From assembly GCA_005503085.1 (NCBI GenBank), contig SCOI01000025.1:1-64000 (forward strand): a DNA stretch of 64,000 nt, read 5' to 3'. The notes under the pieces were generated by a model that saw nothing but the letters and a program-made list of their open reading frames with translations, did no database searches and was not told the DNA's origin. This stretch comes from Burkholderiales bacterium C2 (lineage in GTDB: Bacteria > Pseudomonadota > Gammaproteobacteria > Burkholderiales > Burkholderiaceae_C). The translations under genes and the position numbers were made by a program. This document shows positions 23,249 through 32,024 of the stretch, in pieces (within the stretch, counting starts at the first letter, position 1; the number at the start of each line of letters is the position of its first letter).

Positions 23249-26200
23249 AGGGCCCCAACCTCTCCGAATGGGCGCTCAAGCACCAGCAGATGGTCGCCTT
23301 CCTGCTGATACTGCTGAGCGTGGCCGGCTTGTTCGCCTACAACAATCTGGGGCAGAAGGAGGACCCCGACTTCACCGTCAAGACCATGGTGGTCCAGGCC
23401 TTCTGGCCGGGCAGCTCCTCGCAGCAGATGGCCGAGCAGGTCACCGACCGGATCGAGAAGAAGCTGCAGGAGATCGCCGAGATCGACTACACGTCCACCT
23501 ATGTGCGGCCGGGCGAGATGCAGATCCGTGTCAACCTGCGCGAGGCCACCACGAGCCAGGAGTTGCCCGAGGTCTGGTACCAGGTGCGAAAAAAGGTCGG
23601 CGACATCAAGCACACCCTGCCGCGCGAGGTCCAGGGGCCTTTCTTCAACGACGAGTTCGGCGACACCTTCGGCAACCTCTATGCGATCACCGGCGACGGC
23701 TTCAGCAATGCCGAGCTGCGCCAGTTCGCCGATGCGGCCCGCAACGAGTTCCTGCGCGTGGCCGATGTCAACAAGGTTGACCTGATCGGCAAGCAGGACG
23801 AGAAGGTCTATGTCGAGATCTCGACCGCCAAGCTGGCCTCGCTGGGTATCGACCCGGCGCTGATCGCCGCCACGCTGGCGCAGACCAATGTGGTCGCGCC
23901 GGCGGGCACGGTGCAGACCAGCGGCGAGCAGGTGCGCCTGACGGTCAGCGGCGAGTTCGACTCGGTCGAGCACATCCGCAATATCGGCATCCGCGCCGGT
24001 AACCGCACGTTCAGGCTCGGCGACATCGCCGAGGTCAAGCGCGGCTTCGTCGATCCGGCCCAGACCAAGATGCGCCACAACGGCATGGAGGCGATGGGCC
24101 TGTCGGTCAGCATGCGCAAGGGCGGTGACGTGATTCACCTCGGCCAGGAGCTTGACGCGACGGTCAAGCGCGTGCAGGCCAATCTGCCGGTTGGTGTGCA
24201 GATCCATGCAGTCAGCGACCAGCCGCACGTGGTCGAGAAGTCGGTCCACGAGTTCAAGAAGGTGCTGGCCGAGGCCGTCATCATCGTGCTGGCGGTCAGC
24301 TTCCTGTCGCTGGGCATGCGCCCCGGCCTGGTGGTGGCCCTGTGCATTCCGCTGGTGCTGGCGCTGACCTTCCTGGCCATGTACCTGATGGGCATCGAAC
24401 TGCAGCGCATCTCGCTGGGCGCGCTGATCATCGCGCTGGGCCTGCTGGTCGACGACGCCATCATCGCGGTGGAGATGATGCAGCTCAAGCTCGAACAGGG
24501 CTGGGACAAGGCCCGTGCAGCGACCTTCGCCTACACCGCGACCGCCTTCCCGATGCTGACGGGCACGCTGATCACGGCCGCCGGCTTCCTGCCGGTGGGC
24601 TTCGCGAAGTCGGGTACCGGCGAGTATGTCTATTCGCTGTTCCAGGTGGTCGGCATCTCGCTGATGCTGTCCTGGATCGTCGCGGTGGTGTTCGCACCCT
24701 ATATCGGCTTCAAGCTGCTGAAGGAGCACAAGGACGCCCACCACGACGAGGACGCGGTCTACCAGAAGGGCTTTTACCTGCGCTTCCGCCGTTTCGTCGA
24801 CCTCTGCCTGCGGCATCGCGGTCTGGTGGTGGGCATCACGTTGGCGGCCTTCGTCGGCTCGATCGCGCTGTTCAAGGCCGTGCCCCAGCAGTTCTTCCCG
24901 GCCTCCGACCGGCCGGAACTGGTGGTCGATCTGTGGATGCCGCAGGCCTCCACCTTCGAGGCCAGCGCCCGCGAGGTGCAAAAGCTCGAGCAGGTGCTCA
25001 AGGGCGATCCCGATGTCGAGGCCGTGACCAGCTATGTCGGCACCGGCAGCCCGCGCTTTTACCTGCCGCTGGATGTGCAGACGCCCAATCTGAACCTGGG
25101 CGAGGTGATGGTCATGACCAAGGGCGGCGAGGCGCGCGAGCGCGTGCTGAGCAAGATCCAGAATCTGTTCCAGAACGACCTGCCCAATGTGCGCGGCCGC
25201 GTCAACCGGCTCGAGAACGGCCCGCCGGTCGGCTATCCGGTGCAGTTCCGGGTCTACGGCGACGACCTCGGCCGGGTGGCCGAGATCGGCGCCAAGGTGG
25301 CCACCGTGATGCGCGGCAATCCGCATGTGCGTCAGGTCAACCAGGACTGGGGCGAGCGGACCAAGCGCGTGCAGATCGACGTGGACCAGGACAAGGCCCG
25401 CGCGCTGGGCGTGACCTCCTACCAGATCAAGCAGGCGCTGGAGGCCTCGATCTCGGGCACGCCGATCACGCAGTACCGCGAGGGTGACCAGACCATCGAC
25501 GTCGTGGCCCGCCTGACCCAGTCCGAGCGCAGCAACCTCGACAATCTGAAGGATGCCAAGATCTATCTGCGCGAGGGCAAGTTCGTGCCGGTCTCGCAGG
25601 TGGCGCGGCTGAGCCTGGAGAGCGAGGACAGCCAGCTGTGGCGTCGCAACCGCGTGCCGACGCTGACGGTGCGGGCCGATGTGGCCGGTGCCGAAGGCCC
25701 CGACGTCACGAAGGCTTTGCAGCCCAAGCTCGACGAACTGGCCAAGACCCTGCCGCTGGGCTATGGCATCGACGTGGGTGGCGCGACCGAATCGAGCGAG
25801 AAGGCGCAGAAGTCCATCTTCGCCGTGATGCCGGCGACCCTCGTCGCGGTGCTGCTGCTGCTGATGATCCAGCTGCAGGACATGAAGAAGATGGTGATCG
25901 TGCTGCTGACGGCCCCGCTGGGGCTGATTGGCGTCAGCGCCATCATGGCGGCCTTCCAGATCCCGTTCGGCTTCGTCGCGATGCTGGGCGTCATCGCGCT
26001 GGCCGGCATGATCATCCGCAACTCGGTGATCCTGGTGGTGCAGATCGGCGAGGACCTGGCGGCCGGCGCGCCGCTGTGGACCGCCATCGTCGAATCGGCC
26101 GTGCGGCGCCTGCGCCCCATCGTGCTGACCGCGCTGGCCGCCATCCTGGCCATGATTCCGCTGACCCGCTCGGTCTTCTGGGGTCCGATGGCCTGGGCCA

Positions 26201-26298
26201 TCATGGGTGGCCTGGCTGTCGCCACGCTGCTGACCCTGGTCTTCCTGCCGGCGCTCTACGCCATGGTGTACGGCGCGAAGCGGCCCTCATCTCCTTGA
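23245..26298 (+). CDS. RND efflux transporter, inner-membrane pump
   Basis: A 1017-residue RND permease with the usual duplicated layout: one N-terminal helix, a large porter loop, a helix bundle near 330-470, a second loop and a bundle near 855-1010. The proton-relay pair is present in LGLLVDDAIIAVE (Asp403, Asp404). In the second bundle the Lys that AcrB carries is Arg925 in GMIIRNSVILVVQ, as is usual in the non-AcrB branch of drug RND pumps. The substrate cannot be read. It is coupled to the adaptor gene and followed after 31 bases by a TolC gene. Confidence 0.92.
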   Translation: MKGPNLSEWALKHQQMVAFLLILLSVAGLFAYNNLGQKEDPDFTVKTMVVQAFWPGSSSQQMAEQVTDRIEKKLQEIAEIDYTSTYVRPGEMQIRVNLREATTSQELPEVWYQVRKKVGDIKHTLPREVQGPFFNDEFGDTFGNLYAITGDGFSNAELRQFADAARNEFLRVADVNKVDLIGKQDEKVYVEISTAKLASLGIDPALIAATLAQTNVVAPAGTVQTSGEQVRLTVSGEFDSVEHIRNIGIRAGNRTFRLGDIAEVKRGFVDPAQTKMRHNGMEAMGLSVSMRKGGDVIHLGQELDATVKRVQANLPVGVQIHAVSDQPHVVEKSVHEFKKVLAEAVIIVLAVSFLSLGMRPGLVVALCIPLVLALTFLAMYLMGIELQRISLGALIIALGLLVDDAIIAVEMMQLKLEQGWDKARAATFAYTATAFPMLTGTLITAAGFLPVGFAKSGTGEYVYSLFQVVGISLMLSWIVAVVFAPYIGFKLLKEHKDAHHDEDAVYQKGFYLRFRRFVDLCLRHRGLVVGITLAAFVGSIALFKAVPQQFFPASDRPELVVDLWMPQASTFEASAREVQKLEQVLKGDPDVEAVTSYVGTGSPRFYLPLDVQTPNLNLGEVMVMTKGGEARERVLSKIQNLFQNDLPNVRGRVNRLENGPPVGYPVQFRVYGDDLGRVAEIGAKVATVMRGNPHVRQVNQDWGERTKRVQIDVDQDKARALGVTSYQIKQALEASISGTPITQYREGDQTIDVVARLTQSERSNLDNLKDAKIYLREGKFVPVSQVARLSLESEDSQLWRRNRVPTLTVRADVAGAEGPDVTKALQPKLDELAKTLPLGYGIDVGGATESSEKAQKSIFAVMPATLVAVLLLLMIQLQDMKKMVIVLLTAPLGLIGVSAIMAAFQIPFGFVAMLGVIALAGMIIRNSVILVVQIGEDLAAGAPLWTAIVESAVRRLRPIVLTALAAILAMIPLTRSVFWGPMAWAIMGGLAVATLLTLVFLPALYAMVYGAKRPSSP

Positions 26299-26329
26299 CG
26301 CCGCCAAGGCGACGAAAGCACAGGCAATA

Positions 26330-27679
26330 ATGAAACGCAAGCACAAGACCGCCCGCTGGGCGGTATGCATGGCCCTGGCGCTGCAGGTCTTCTCGACCCA
26401 GGCCCAGGCCCAGGCCCAGGCCCAGGCCCTCGATCTGGTCGGCGCCTATGAGCAGGCGCTGCGCCACGACCCCGCCAAGCTGGCCGCCGACGAGGCGCTG
26501 CTGGCCGGCCGCGAGAAGCTCGTGCAGGGCGACTCGCTGCTGAAGCCGAGCGTCGGCCTGCAGGCCAATCTGGGCCGGCTCGGTGATCGCAGCTCGGGCG
26601 TGGACAGCTCGGGCACGCTCAGGCAGGCCACCCTTCAGCTGACCCAGCCGCTCTATGACGCGACGGCGCGCGCCGGCAAGCAGCAGCTGCACCAGCAGGC
26701 GAGGCTGGCCGAGACACGCTTCGATCAGGCCCAGCAGGGGCTGACGCAACGCGTCGCCGAGGTCTATTTGGGCGTGCTACAGGCGCAGGAGGCGCTGCGC
26801 GTCACCTTGGCCGAGAAGACGGCGATCGCCATGCAGCGCGACCGGGCGCAGGCGCGCTTCGAGGTCGGCCGCGGCAAGGTCACCGACCTGCAGGAGGCCC
26901 AGGCACGCTATGACCAGATCCTGAGCAAGGAGATCAACGCACGCAGCATGCTGGAGCTGCGGAGCGCCCAGTTCGAGGAGACCACGGGCAGCCGGGCCGA
27001 GGCACTGGCCAGCTTGGTACCTGGCCAGGCCGTCAAGCCGCCCGAGCCCGACAGCCTGCTGGCCTGGCAGCTCAAGGGCGAGGAGCAGAGCAGCGCCGTG
27101 CGGGCGCAGCGTTCGCAGCTGGAGATCGCCGAGGCCGAGATCGGCAAGTACCGCGTCTCCGGGCGTCCGACCCTGAGCCTGGTCGCCAGCTATTCGGCCA
27201 AGGAGCAGAGCGGCGACCTGTCGCCCGTGGCGGCTCCCGACAACAACCGCAGTGGCTATATCGGCCTGCAGTTCAATATGCCGCTCTACTCGGGTGGCGG
27301 TCTCGACTCGAAGGAGCGCGAGTCGCATGCCCGCCGGCGCGAGGCCGAGCAGGCCTTGGCGGCCACCAAGCGCGATGTGCGCTTGCAGGTCCAGGATGCC
27401 TATCTCACGGTGCGGACCGGCGTGTCGCGCATTGCCGCGGCCGAACAGTCGCTGGTCTCGGCGCGCACGGCGCTGGAGGCAACCACGCTGGGCCGCGATG
27501 TCGGCACCCGCACCGAGCTCGATGTGCTGGACGCCCAGCAGCGCGCCTTCGCGGCCGAACTCGAGCTGGTGCAGATGCGGCTGGACTACCTGCTGGGCCG
27601 GGTCCGCCTGGCGGTGGCAGCCGGCGAGATCGGCGATGCCGAGCTGCGCGTCGTCAACAGCTGGCTCGCGACGCCCTGA
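26330..27679 (+). CDS. TolC-family outer-membrane efflux channel
   Basis: A 449-residue protein with signal peptide (WAVCMALALQVFSTQA) followed by an AQ repeat, then two structural repeats of the outer-membrane efflux fold: ALDLVGAYEQALRHDP at the start, PLYDATARAG, long helices, and the second repeat with FNMPLYSGGGLDSKERES and DVGTRTELDVLDAQQRA. It supplies the outer-membrane duct for the RND pump encoded just upstream. The hexanucleotide repeat at 26399-26428 falls at the signal-peptide cleavage region. Confidence 0.9.
   Translation: MKRKHKTARWAVCMALALQVFSTQAQAQAQAQALDLVGAYEQALRHDPAKLAADEALLAGREKLVQGDSLLKPSVGLQANLGRLGDRSSGVDSSGTLRQATLQLTQPLYDATARAGKQQLHQQARLAETRFDQAQQGLTQRVAEVYLGVLQAQEALRVTLAEKTAIAMQRDRAQARFEVGRGKVTDLQEAQARYDQILSKEINARSMLELRSAQFEETTGSRAEALASLVPGQAVKPPEPDSLLAWQLKGEEQSSAVRAQRSQLEIAEAEIGKYRVSGRPTLSLVASYSAKEQSGDLSPVAAPDNNRSGYIGLQFNMPLYSGGGLDSKERESHARRREAEQALAATKRDVRLQVQDAYLTVRTGVSRIAAAEQSLVSARTALEATTLGRDVGTRTELDVLDAQQRAFAAELELVQMRLDYLLGRVRLAVAAGEIGDAELRVVNSWLATP
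26399..26428 (+). repeat. Five tandem CAGGCC hexamers in the TolC signal-peptide region
   Basis: CAGGCC is repeated five times without error and encodes alternating Gln-Ala at the end of the signal peptide. Gain or loss of units stays in frame, so the likely effect is a change in length near the cleavage site rather than on/off switching. Confidence 0.85.
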
Positions 27680-27683
27680 GGCC

Positions 27684-29129
27684 ATGCTGCGATACCTGAA
27701 CCCGGCCGTCCGGGCCGGCGGCCTGGCGTGGCGACTGTTGCCTCTTTGTGCCGCCGCGCTGCTGGCGGCCTGCTCGACCGCCAGACCCTGGATCAACAAG
27801 CCGACCGAGTCGCCATTGCCGGCCGTGGCGGCGTCGACAATGTCGCCCGCCGCCATGGCGGCCAGCGCCGCCTCGCCCTCCATCATCGCCGCCGTCACCC
27901 TGTCGGGTGGCGGCGCGCGCGCCGCGGCCTTTGGCCTGGGCGTGCTGCAGGAGCTGAAGGCGACCCGCTTCGAACGGGATGGTCGCTCGACCAGCCTGCT
28001 CGACGAGGTCGGCCTGATCAGCGGGGTCTCGGGCGGCAGCGTGCTGGCGAGCTACTACGCGGCCTTCGGCGACGAGGTGTTCACGCGCTTCGAGCGCGAT
28101 TTCCTGCTGGCAGACTTCCAGAAAGGCCTGATCCGCGATGTGCTCATGCCGCCGACCCTGTACAAGCTCAGCTCGCCCTGGTGGGGTCGCAGCAATGCCT
28201 TCACCGAGCGCCTGGATCCCGTGTTCCGCGGCCTGAGCTTTGCCGATCTGCGCGCGCGGCCGCGCCTGCTGGTGACCGCCACCGATCTGACCACCGGGGC
28301 ACCCTTCGAGTTCACGCCCGAGCAGTTCGCGCTGATCTGCTCGGACCTGGACAGCGTGCCGCTGTCCTTTGCGGTGGCCGCCTCCTCGGCCGTGCCTCTG
28401 CTGCTGAGCCCCGTGACGCTGCGCAATTACGCCGGCCAATGTCCGGCGGCCTCGCCGACCATCGAAACAGTCCAGCCAGAGCGCAATCTATCGGGGCGCC
28501 TGCTGGATCTGGTCGCCGACACCTACCGGGACGCCCAGGAACGGCCTTTCATCCACCTCGTGGATGGCGGCATGGTCGACAACCTCGGCGTGCGCGGCCT
28601 GCTGGAGCGCACGCTCGCCGGCGGCAGCTTCGAAGCCAGCTTCAAGGGCTTGCAACCGGGCTCGGTACGCCAGATCGTGCTGATCAGCGTCAACTCCGAG
28701 CGCGACACCGCCGAACGCATCGACGGCAGCGACCGCGTGCCCGGTACGCTGCAGGTGCTGGACGCCCTGGTCTTCGGTGCCGGCTCGCGCATGACCAAGG
28801 AGACCGAGATGATGGTCGACGATGTGGCGCGACGCATGAACGAGGCGCTGAAGACCGAGCGGGGGCGGCCGGGCAGTCCCTTCGCGGCGGATGCCGAGAT
28901 CCATGTGATCAATGTCGGCCTGCGTCAGCTGCGCGACCCGGCGCTGCGCCGCAGCCTGCTGCAGGTGCCGACAGCGCTGACCATCCTGCCCATCCAGGTC
29001 CGGCAGTTGCAAAAGGCCGGGCGCGAGGTGCTGAGGGAGTCGCCGGCCTTCCAGCGCTTGCGCCAGAGCCTGCAGGCCGGGTCCGAGGAGGTGGCGGCGG
29101 CCGCGACCGAGCCGGCCGCCGCGCCATGA
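27684..29129 (+). CDS. Patatin-like phospholipase lipoprotein
   Basis: A 481-residue protein from ATG 27684, four bases after the TolC stop. The signal sequence ends in a lipobox (CAAALLAACST), so it is probably a lipoprotein. All patatin signatures are present: oxyanion loop SGGGARAAAFGLG near 75, nucleophile GVSGGS near 115 and the acidic partner VDGGMVDNLG near 295. Such enzymes cleave acyl chains from phospholipids. Co-transcription with an RND pump suggests membrane-lipid repair or remodelling, which is an inference. Confidence 0.88.
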   Translation: MLRYLNPAVRAGGLAWRLLPLCAAALLAACSTARPWINKPTESPLPAVAASTMSPAAMAASAASPSIIAAVTLSGGGARAAAFGLGVLQELKATRFERDGRSTSLLDEVGLISGVSGGSVLASYYAAFGDEVFTRFERDFLLADFQKGLIRDVLMPPTLYKLSSPWWGRSNAFTERLDPVFRGLSFADLRARPRLLVTATDLTTGAPFEFTPEQFALICSDLDSVPLSFAVAASSAVPLLLSPVTLRNYAGQCPAASPTIETVQPERNLSGRLLDLVADTYRDAQERPFIHLVDGGMVDNLGVRGLLERTLAGGSFEASFKGLQPGSVRQIVLISVNSERDTAERIDGSDRVPGTLQVLDALVFGAGSRMTKETEMMVDDVARRMNEALKTERGRPGSPFAADAEIHVINVGLRQLRDPALRRSLLQVPTALTILPIQVRQLQKAGREVLRESPAFQRLRQSLQAGSEEVAAAATEPAAAP

Positions 29130-29159
29130 TGAAGTTGTGGGTGCGAGATCGCTGAGACT

Positions 29160-29894
29160 ATGCTGGGTCAGCTGCAGCATTACTGGAACGGCAGCTTTCT
29201 GGCCGCCAACGCCTTCATCGGCCTGAACCTGCTCGGCGCCTTGCTGCTGGGCATGCTGGTCGGCTATGAGCGTTCCTTCAACGGCCGGGCCGCCGGCATG
29301 CGCACCTATGGGCTGGTGTGCATGGCTTCGACCGCGCTCACCGTGTTCGTCGGCCATGCGCCGCTGTGGTATGGCGGGTCGGCGCCACAGTTGATGGCCG
29401 ATCCGACGCGGGTGGTGCAGGGCATCGTCACGGGCATCGGCTTTCTGTGCGCCGGCGTCATCATGAAGGACGGCATGAGCATCAGCGGCCTGACGACGGC
29501 CGCCTCCATCTGGGCGGCAGCGGCGATCGGCGTGCTGCTGGGCGTGGGTTTTTATGCCGCAGCTCTGCTGCTGGCCCTGCTTTGCATGCTCTCGATGTCC
29601 ATGCTGCACCGCGTCGAGGCCATGCTGCCGGGCCGGGCGACCCTGGATGTCACGCTGAGCTTCCGGCCGACCCACCCGCCCTCGTACGAGGTGCTGGCCG
29701 GCATCGCCGCCTCACGTGGCTACCGGCTGCTGCGCGATAGTCTGAGCATCAGCTTCGCCGACGGCCGTCCGGTCTGGCGCTTCAGCGTCGTGGCGCTGGA
29801 CCGGGCCAGTGCGACCTCGACAGCCTTGCTGGCCGACGAGATCGCAGCCTTCGACGGGGTGTCGAGCTTCAGCATCAATCCGGTGCGCAACTGA
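29160..29894 (+). CDS. MgtC/SapB-family membrane protein
   Basis: A 244-residue protein. The N-terminal 140 residues hold four to five membrane helices with MgtC signatures (LLGMLVGYERSFNGRAAGMR near 28-50 and GIGFLCAGVIMKDGMSISGL near 95-115). The C-terminal 90 residues form an ACT-like soluble domain (YEVLAGIAASRGYRLLRDSL). MgtC proteins are linked to growth in low magnesium and, in pathogens, to inhibition of F-type ATP synthase. It lies 30 bases after the patatin gene and 11 before the next one, so it may belong to the same transcript. Confidence 0.85.
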   Translation: MLGQLQHYWNGSFLAANAFIGLNLLGALLLGMLVGYERSFNGRAAGMRTYGLVCMASTALTVFVGHAPLWYGGSAPQLMADPTRVVQGIVTGIGFLCAGVIMKDGMSISGLTTAASIWAAAAIGVLLGVGFYAAALLLALLCMLSMSMLHRVEAMLPGRATLDVTLSFRPTHPPSYEVLAGIAASRGYRLLRDSLSISFADGRPVWRFSVVALDRASATSTALLADEIAAFDGVSSFSINPVRN

Positions 29895-29905
29895 ACCAAG
29901 GGCTT

Positions 29906-30625
29906 ATGGGAAGACGGCAGACACTGACCGACCAGGACATCCTCGCGCGCGCTCGCCCTGTGTTTTTGCACCATGGACTCCATGCGACGACGCGCGAGAT
30001 CGCCGCCGCCGTGGGTCTGACCTGGGGCGCGCTGGCATTCCGCTTCGGCAACAAGCGCCGCCTGTTCGAGCAGGCTATGGCGCAACGCAACAGTGCTGCC
30101 GCTGCGCTTGCGGCGTCCTTTATGAAAGGGTTGGTCCAGGCCATGGACGACGACACTGCCGGTCGGCTTCGTGCCCACGGCCTGACGCTCGCGCAGCGCA
30201 AGGCCCTGGTCGTGCTGAATCAAGGCCGTACGATCACGCCCATCGAGATGTCGCGAGCCCTGGAACTGGATGCGGGCGCCACGACGCGACTGCTGGATCG
30301 GCTGCTGGCCAAGAAGCTGTGCCTGGGACGGTGTGGCGGTGGAGATCAACGCTGCGTGCAGTTGCAGATCACGGAACTTGGGAGATCCGCTCTCGATGCC
30401 ACTGAGGGCATGAAAGTGACCATCCTGCGGCACTGGTTTACGTCCGCCGGGGAGGGGGAACTAGAGGCGCTCTGCAGCCTGTTGTCGAGATTGACCGCCG
30501 CCGGACTCCAGGCGTCCGCCAGCCCTAGCGATGGCACGGATCCGACGCCGACCGGAGGCAAGCAGCAGGCAGGCGCTGCCGACACCTTCGGCGTTGCCGC
30601 CGCAGCAGCATGCACAACACCATGA
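29906..30625 (+). CDS. Double-headed regulator: TetR helix-turn-helix fused to a MarR domain
   Basis: A single uninterrupted 239-residue frame. Residues 1-62 are a TetR DNA-binding domain (ATTREIAAAVGLTWGALAFR, then FGNKRRLFEQAM). Instead of a TetR ligand domain, residues about 90-175 are a MarR winged helix (GLTLAQRKALVVLNQGRTIT, LDAGATTRLLDRLLAKKL, VQLQITELGRSALD). The last 40 residues are Pro/Gly/Ala-rich. Both HTH segments look intact. The stop overlaps the pirin start (ATGA), so pirin is a likely partner or target. I know of no standard family with this domain order. Confidence 0.75.
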   Translation: MGRRQTLTDQDILARARPVFLHHGLHATTREIAAAVGLTWGALAFRFGNKRRLFEQAMAQRNSAAAALAASFMKGLVQAMDDDTAGRLRAHGLTLAQRKALVVLNQGRTITPIEMSRALELDAGATTRLLDRLLAKKLCLGRCGGGDQRCVQLQITELGRSALDATEGMKVTILRHWFTSAGEGELEALCSLLSRLTAAGLQASASPSDGTDPTPTGGKQQAGAADTFGVAAAAACTTP

Positions 30626-31638
30626 ACGACATCATTCTCACGCTCACGCCCCTCGGCTTCCCCTGGAAGACCGTCGACCCCTTTCTGTTCTGCGTCCATC
30701 ACGACGACGCCTATCCTCGCGCCAACGGCCGCTACGGCCCGGCAGCCTCGCTGGCTGGGCATCGGCTCGGCGCTGATTTCGACAATGCCGACGGCTGGCG
30801 CATGTACCACGGCGAGCAGGTGCCGGGCTTCCCTCCCCATCCGCATCGCGGCTTCGAAACCGTGACGCTGGTGCGCCGCGGCTGGATCGACCATGCCGAC
30901 TCGCTGGGCGCCGCAGCCCGCTATGGCGCCGGCGATGTGCAGTGGCTGACGGCCGGCCGTGGCCTGATGCATGCCGAAATGTTCCCGCTGCTCGACATGG
31001 CCGCGCCCAACCCGCTGGAGCTGTTCCAGATCTGGCTCAATCTGCCGGCGCACAGCAAGCTGGCGCCGCCGCATTTTGCGATGTTCTGGGCGCGGGACAT
31101 CCCGCGCCTGAGGGCCGGCGGTGCCGAGCTGGTCTGCGTGGCCGGTGCCCTGCCAGGTCTGGCCGCACCGCCCGGCATGCCGCCCGACTCCTGGGCCGCT
31201 GCGGCCGAGCATGAGGTCGCCATCTGGACCCTGGCCCTGGATCCCGGCGCCCGCTTCGGCTTGCCCGCAGCCGCCTGGGCCGCGACACGTCGCCATCTCT
31301 ACTTCTTCGCCGGCCAGCGGCTGCAGATCGGCGCGACGACGCTCGATGCCCATGCCGCCATCGAGCTGGCCGCGCAGACGGCCGTGGAGCTGCATAACCC
31401 GGGCCCGAACCGGGTGGAGTTGCTGATGTTGCAGGGCCGGCCCATCGGCGAGCCGGTGGTGCAGCATGGCCCCTTCGTCATGAACAGCGCGGGCGAGGTG
31501 GCCCAGGCCTTCGAGGACTTCCAGCGCACCCGGTTCGGCGGCTGGCCCTGGCCGGCCGAGCCGGTGCATGGGCCGCAACCGCTGCGCTTCGTGCGCCGTG
31601 CCGATGGCCGCATGGAGCGCCCCGATGGCGAGTGCTGA
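30622..31638 (+). CDS. Pirin-family cupin protein
   Basis: About 338 residues from ATG 30622 (an ATG at 30610 in the same frame is possible). The N-terminal cupin carries the pirin metal site: PPHPHRGFETVT near residue 75 and GLMHAEMF near 118. The C-terminal pirin domain includes PFVMNSAGEVAQAFEDFQRT. Pirins bind iron; some degrade quercetin and others modulate transcription or redox metabolism, and which applies here cannot be read. It is coupled by ATGA to the TetR-MarR regulator. Confidence 0.88.
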   Translation: MNDIILTLTPLGFPWKTVDPFLFCVHHDDAYPRANGRYGPAASLAGHRLGADFDNADGWRMYHGEQVPGFPPHPHRGFETVTLVRRGWIDHADSLGAAARYGAGDVQWLTAGRGLMHAEMFPLLDMAAPNPLELFQIWLNLPAHSKLAPPHFAMFWARDIPRLRAGGAELVCVAGALPGLAAPPGMPPDSWAAAAEHEVAIWTLALDPGARFGLPAAAWAATRRHLYFFAGQRLQIGATTLDAHAAIELAAQTAVELHNPGPNRVELLMLQGRPIGEPVVQHGPFVMNSAGEVAQAFEDFQRTRFGGWPWPAEPVHGPQPLRFVRRADGRMERPDGEC

Positions 31639-31662
31639 GCGCCGGGACGTCATCCAGGCACT

Positions 31663-31818
31663 GCTGAGACTCAGGCGGGTGGTGCGATGAAGCAGCCGCA
31701 CATCCAGATGATCTTCCAGATCGGAGATCAAACGCGTCACCGCCGCAGGTGAGATGCTGAGTTTTCGGGCGCAAGCAGGGAATCCGTTCTCGGCCACTAC
31801 ATGCTCAAACACCTTCAT
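31663..31818 (-). pseudogene. Truncated LysR-family regulator (DNA-binding head only)
   Basis: From ATG 31818 about 52 codons encode a typical LysR winged helix (MKVFEHVVAENGFPACARKL, then SISPAAVTRLISDLEDHL and LHRTTRLSLS). Homology then stops, and the frame runs on as antisense of the pirin gene. The effector-binding domain is lost, so this is a remnant. A phased-repeat promoter copy (31975-31921) still points at it. Confidence 0.8.
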
Positions 31819-31920
31819 TGATCGTGTGTTGTCAATGACAGTCTGAAGCTGAACATGGAGTGGAACGGGGCGTCGGGCGTGCCGCCTGCCTCGACGGGGA
31901 ATGCCGAAGTTGCACGGTCT

Positions 31921-31975
31921 AGTGTCGGAGTCCTGTTTGCTGAGCTCGTCTCGGGCCGGTCCCGATTCAGTCTCG
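31921..31975 (-). promoter_or_regulatory. Phased-repeat promoter element, copy 4 (toward the LysR remnant)
   Basis: Read on the minus strand: CGAGAC (first base 31975), CGGGAC (31964), CGAGAC (31953), each 11 bp apart, then GACACT (31926-31921) after 21 bp. With copy 3 it forms an imperfect 32-bp inverted repeat (31946-31977 against 32023-32054), giving back-to-back promoters. The surrounding interval 31819-32206 contains no gene. Confidence 0.6.
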
Positions 31976-32024
31976 CTGGCACCGGAGGTTCACCGTCAAG
32001 GTCGCAGCAGTGGCCCGACCCAAG

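Noticed and set aside
23041-25326. Very long minus-strand open frame (761 codons) opposite the RND pump
   Set aside because: His/Asp/Leu-rich product with no family resemblance, fully antisense to a clear pump gene; a GC-rich shadow.
26011-26022. Arg925 in place of the AcrB proton-relay lysine as a sign of a dead pump
   Set aside because: The IIRNSVIL form is usual in this branch of RND pumps, and both aspartates are present.
30346-31818. 490-codon minus-strand frame over pirin and the TetR-MarR gene
   Set aside because: Only its first 52 codons are LysR-like; the rest is antisense of the pirin and regulator genes.
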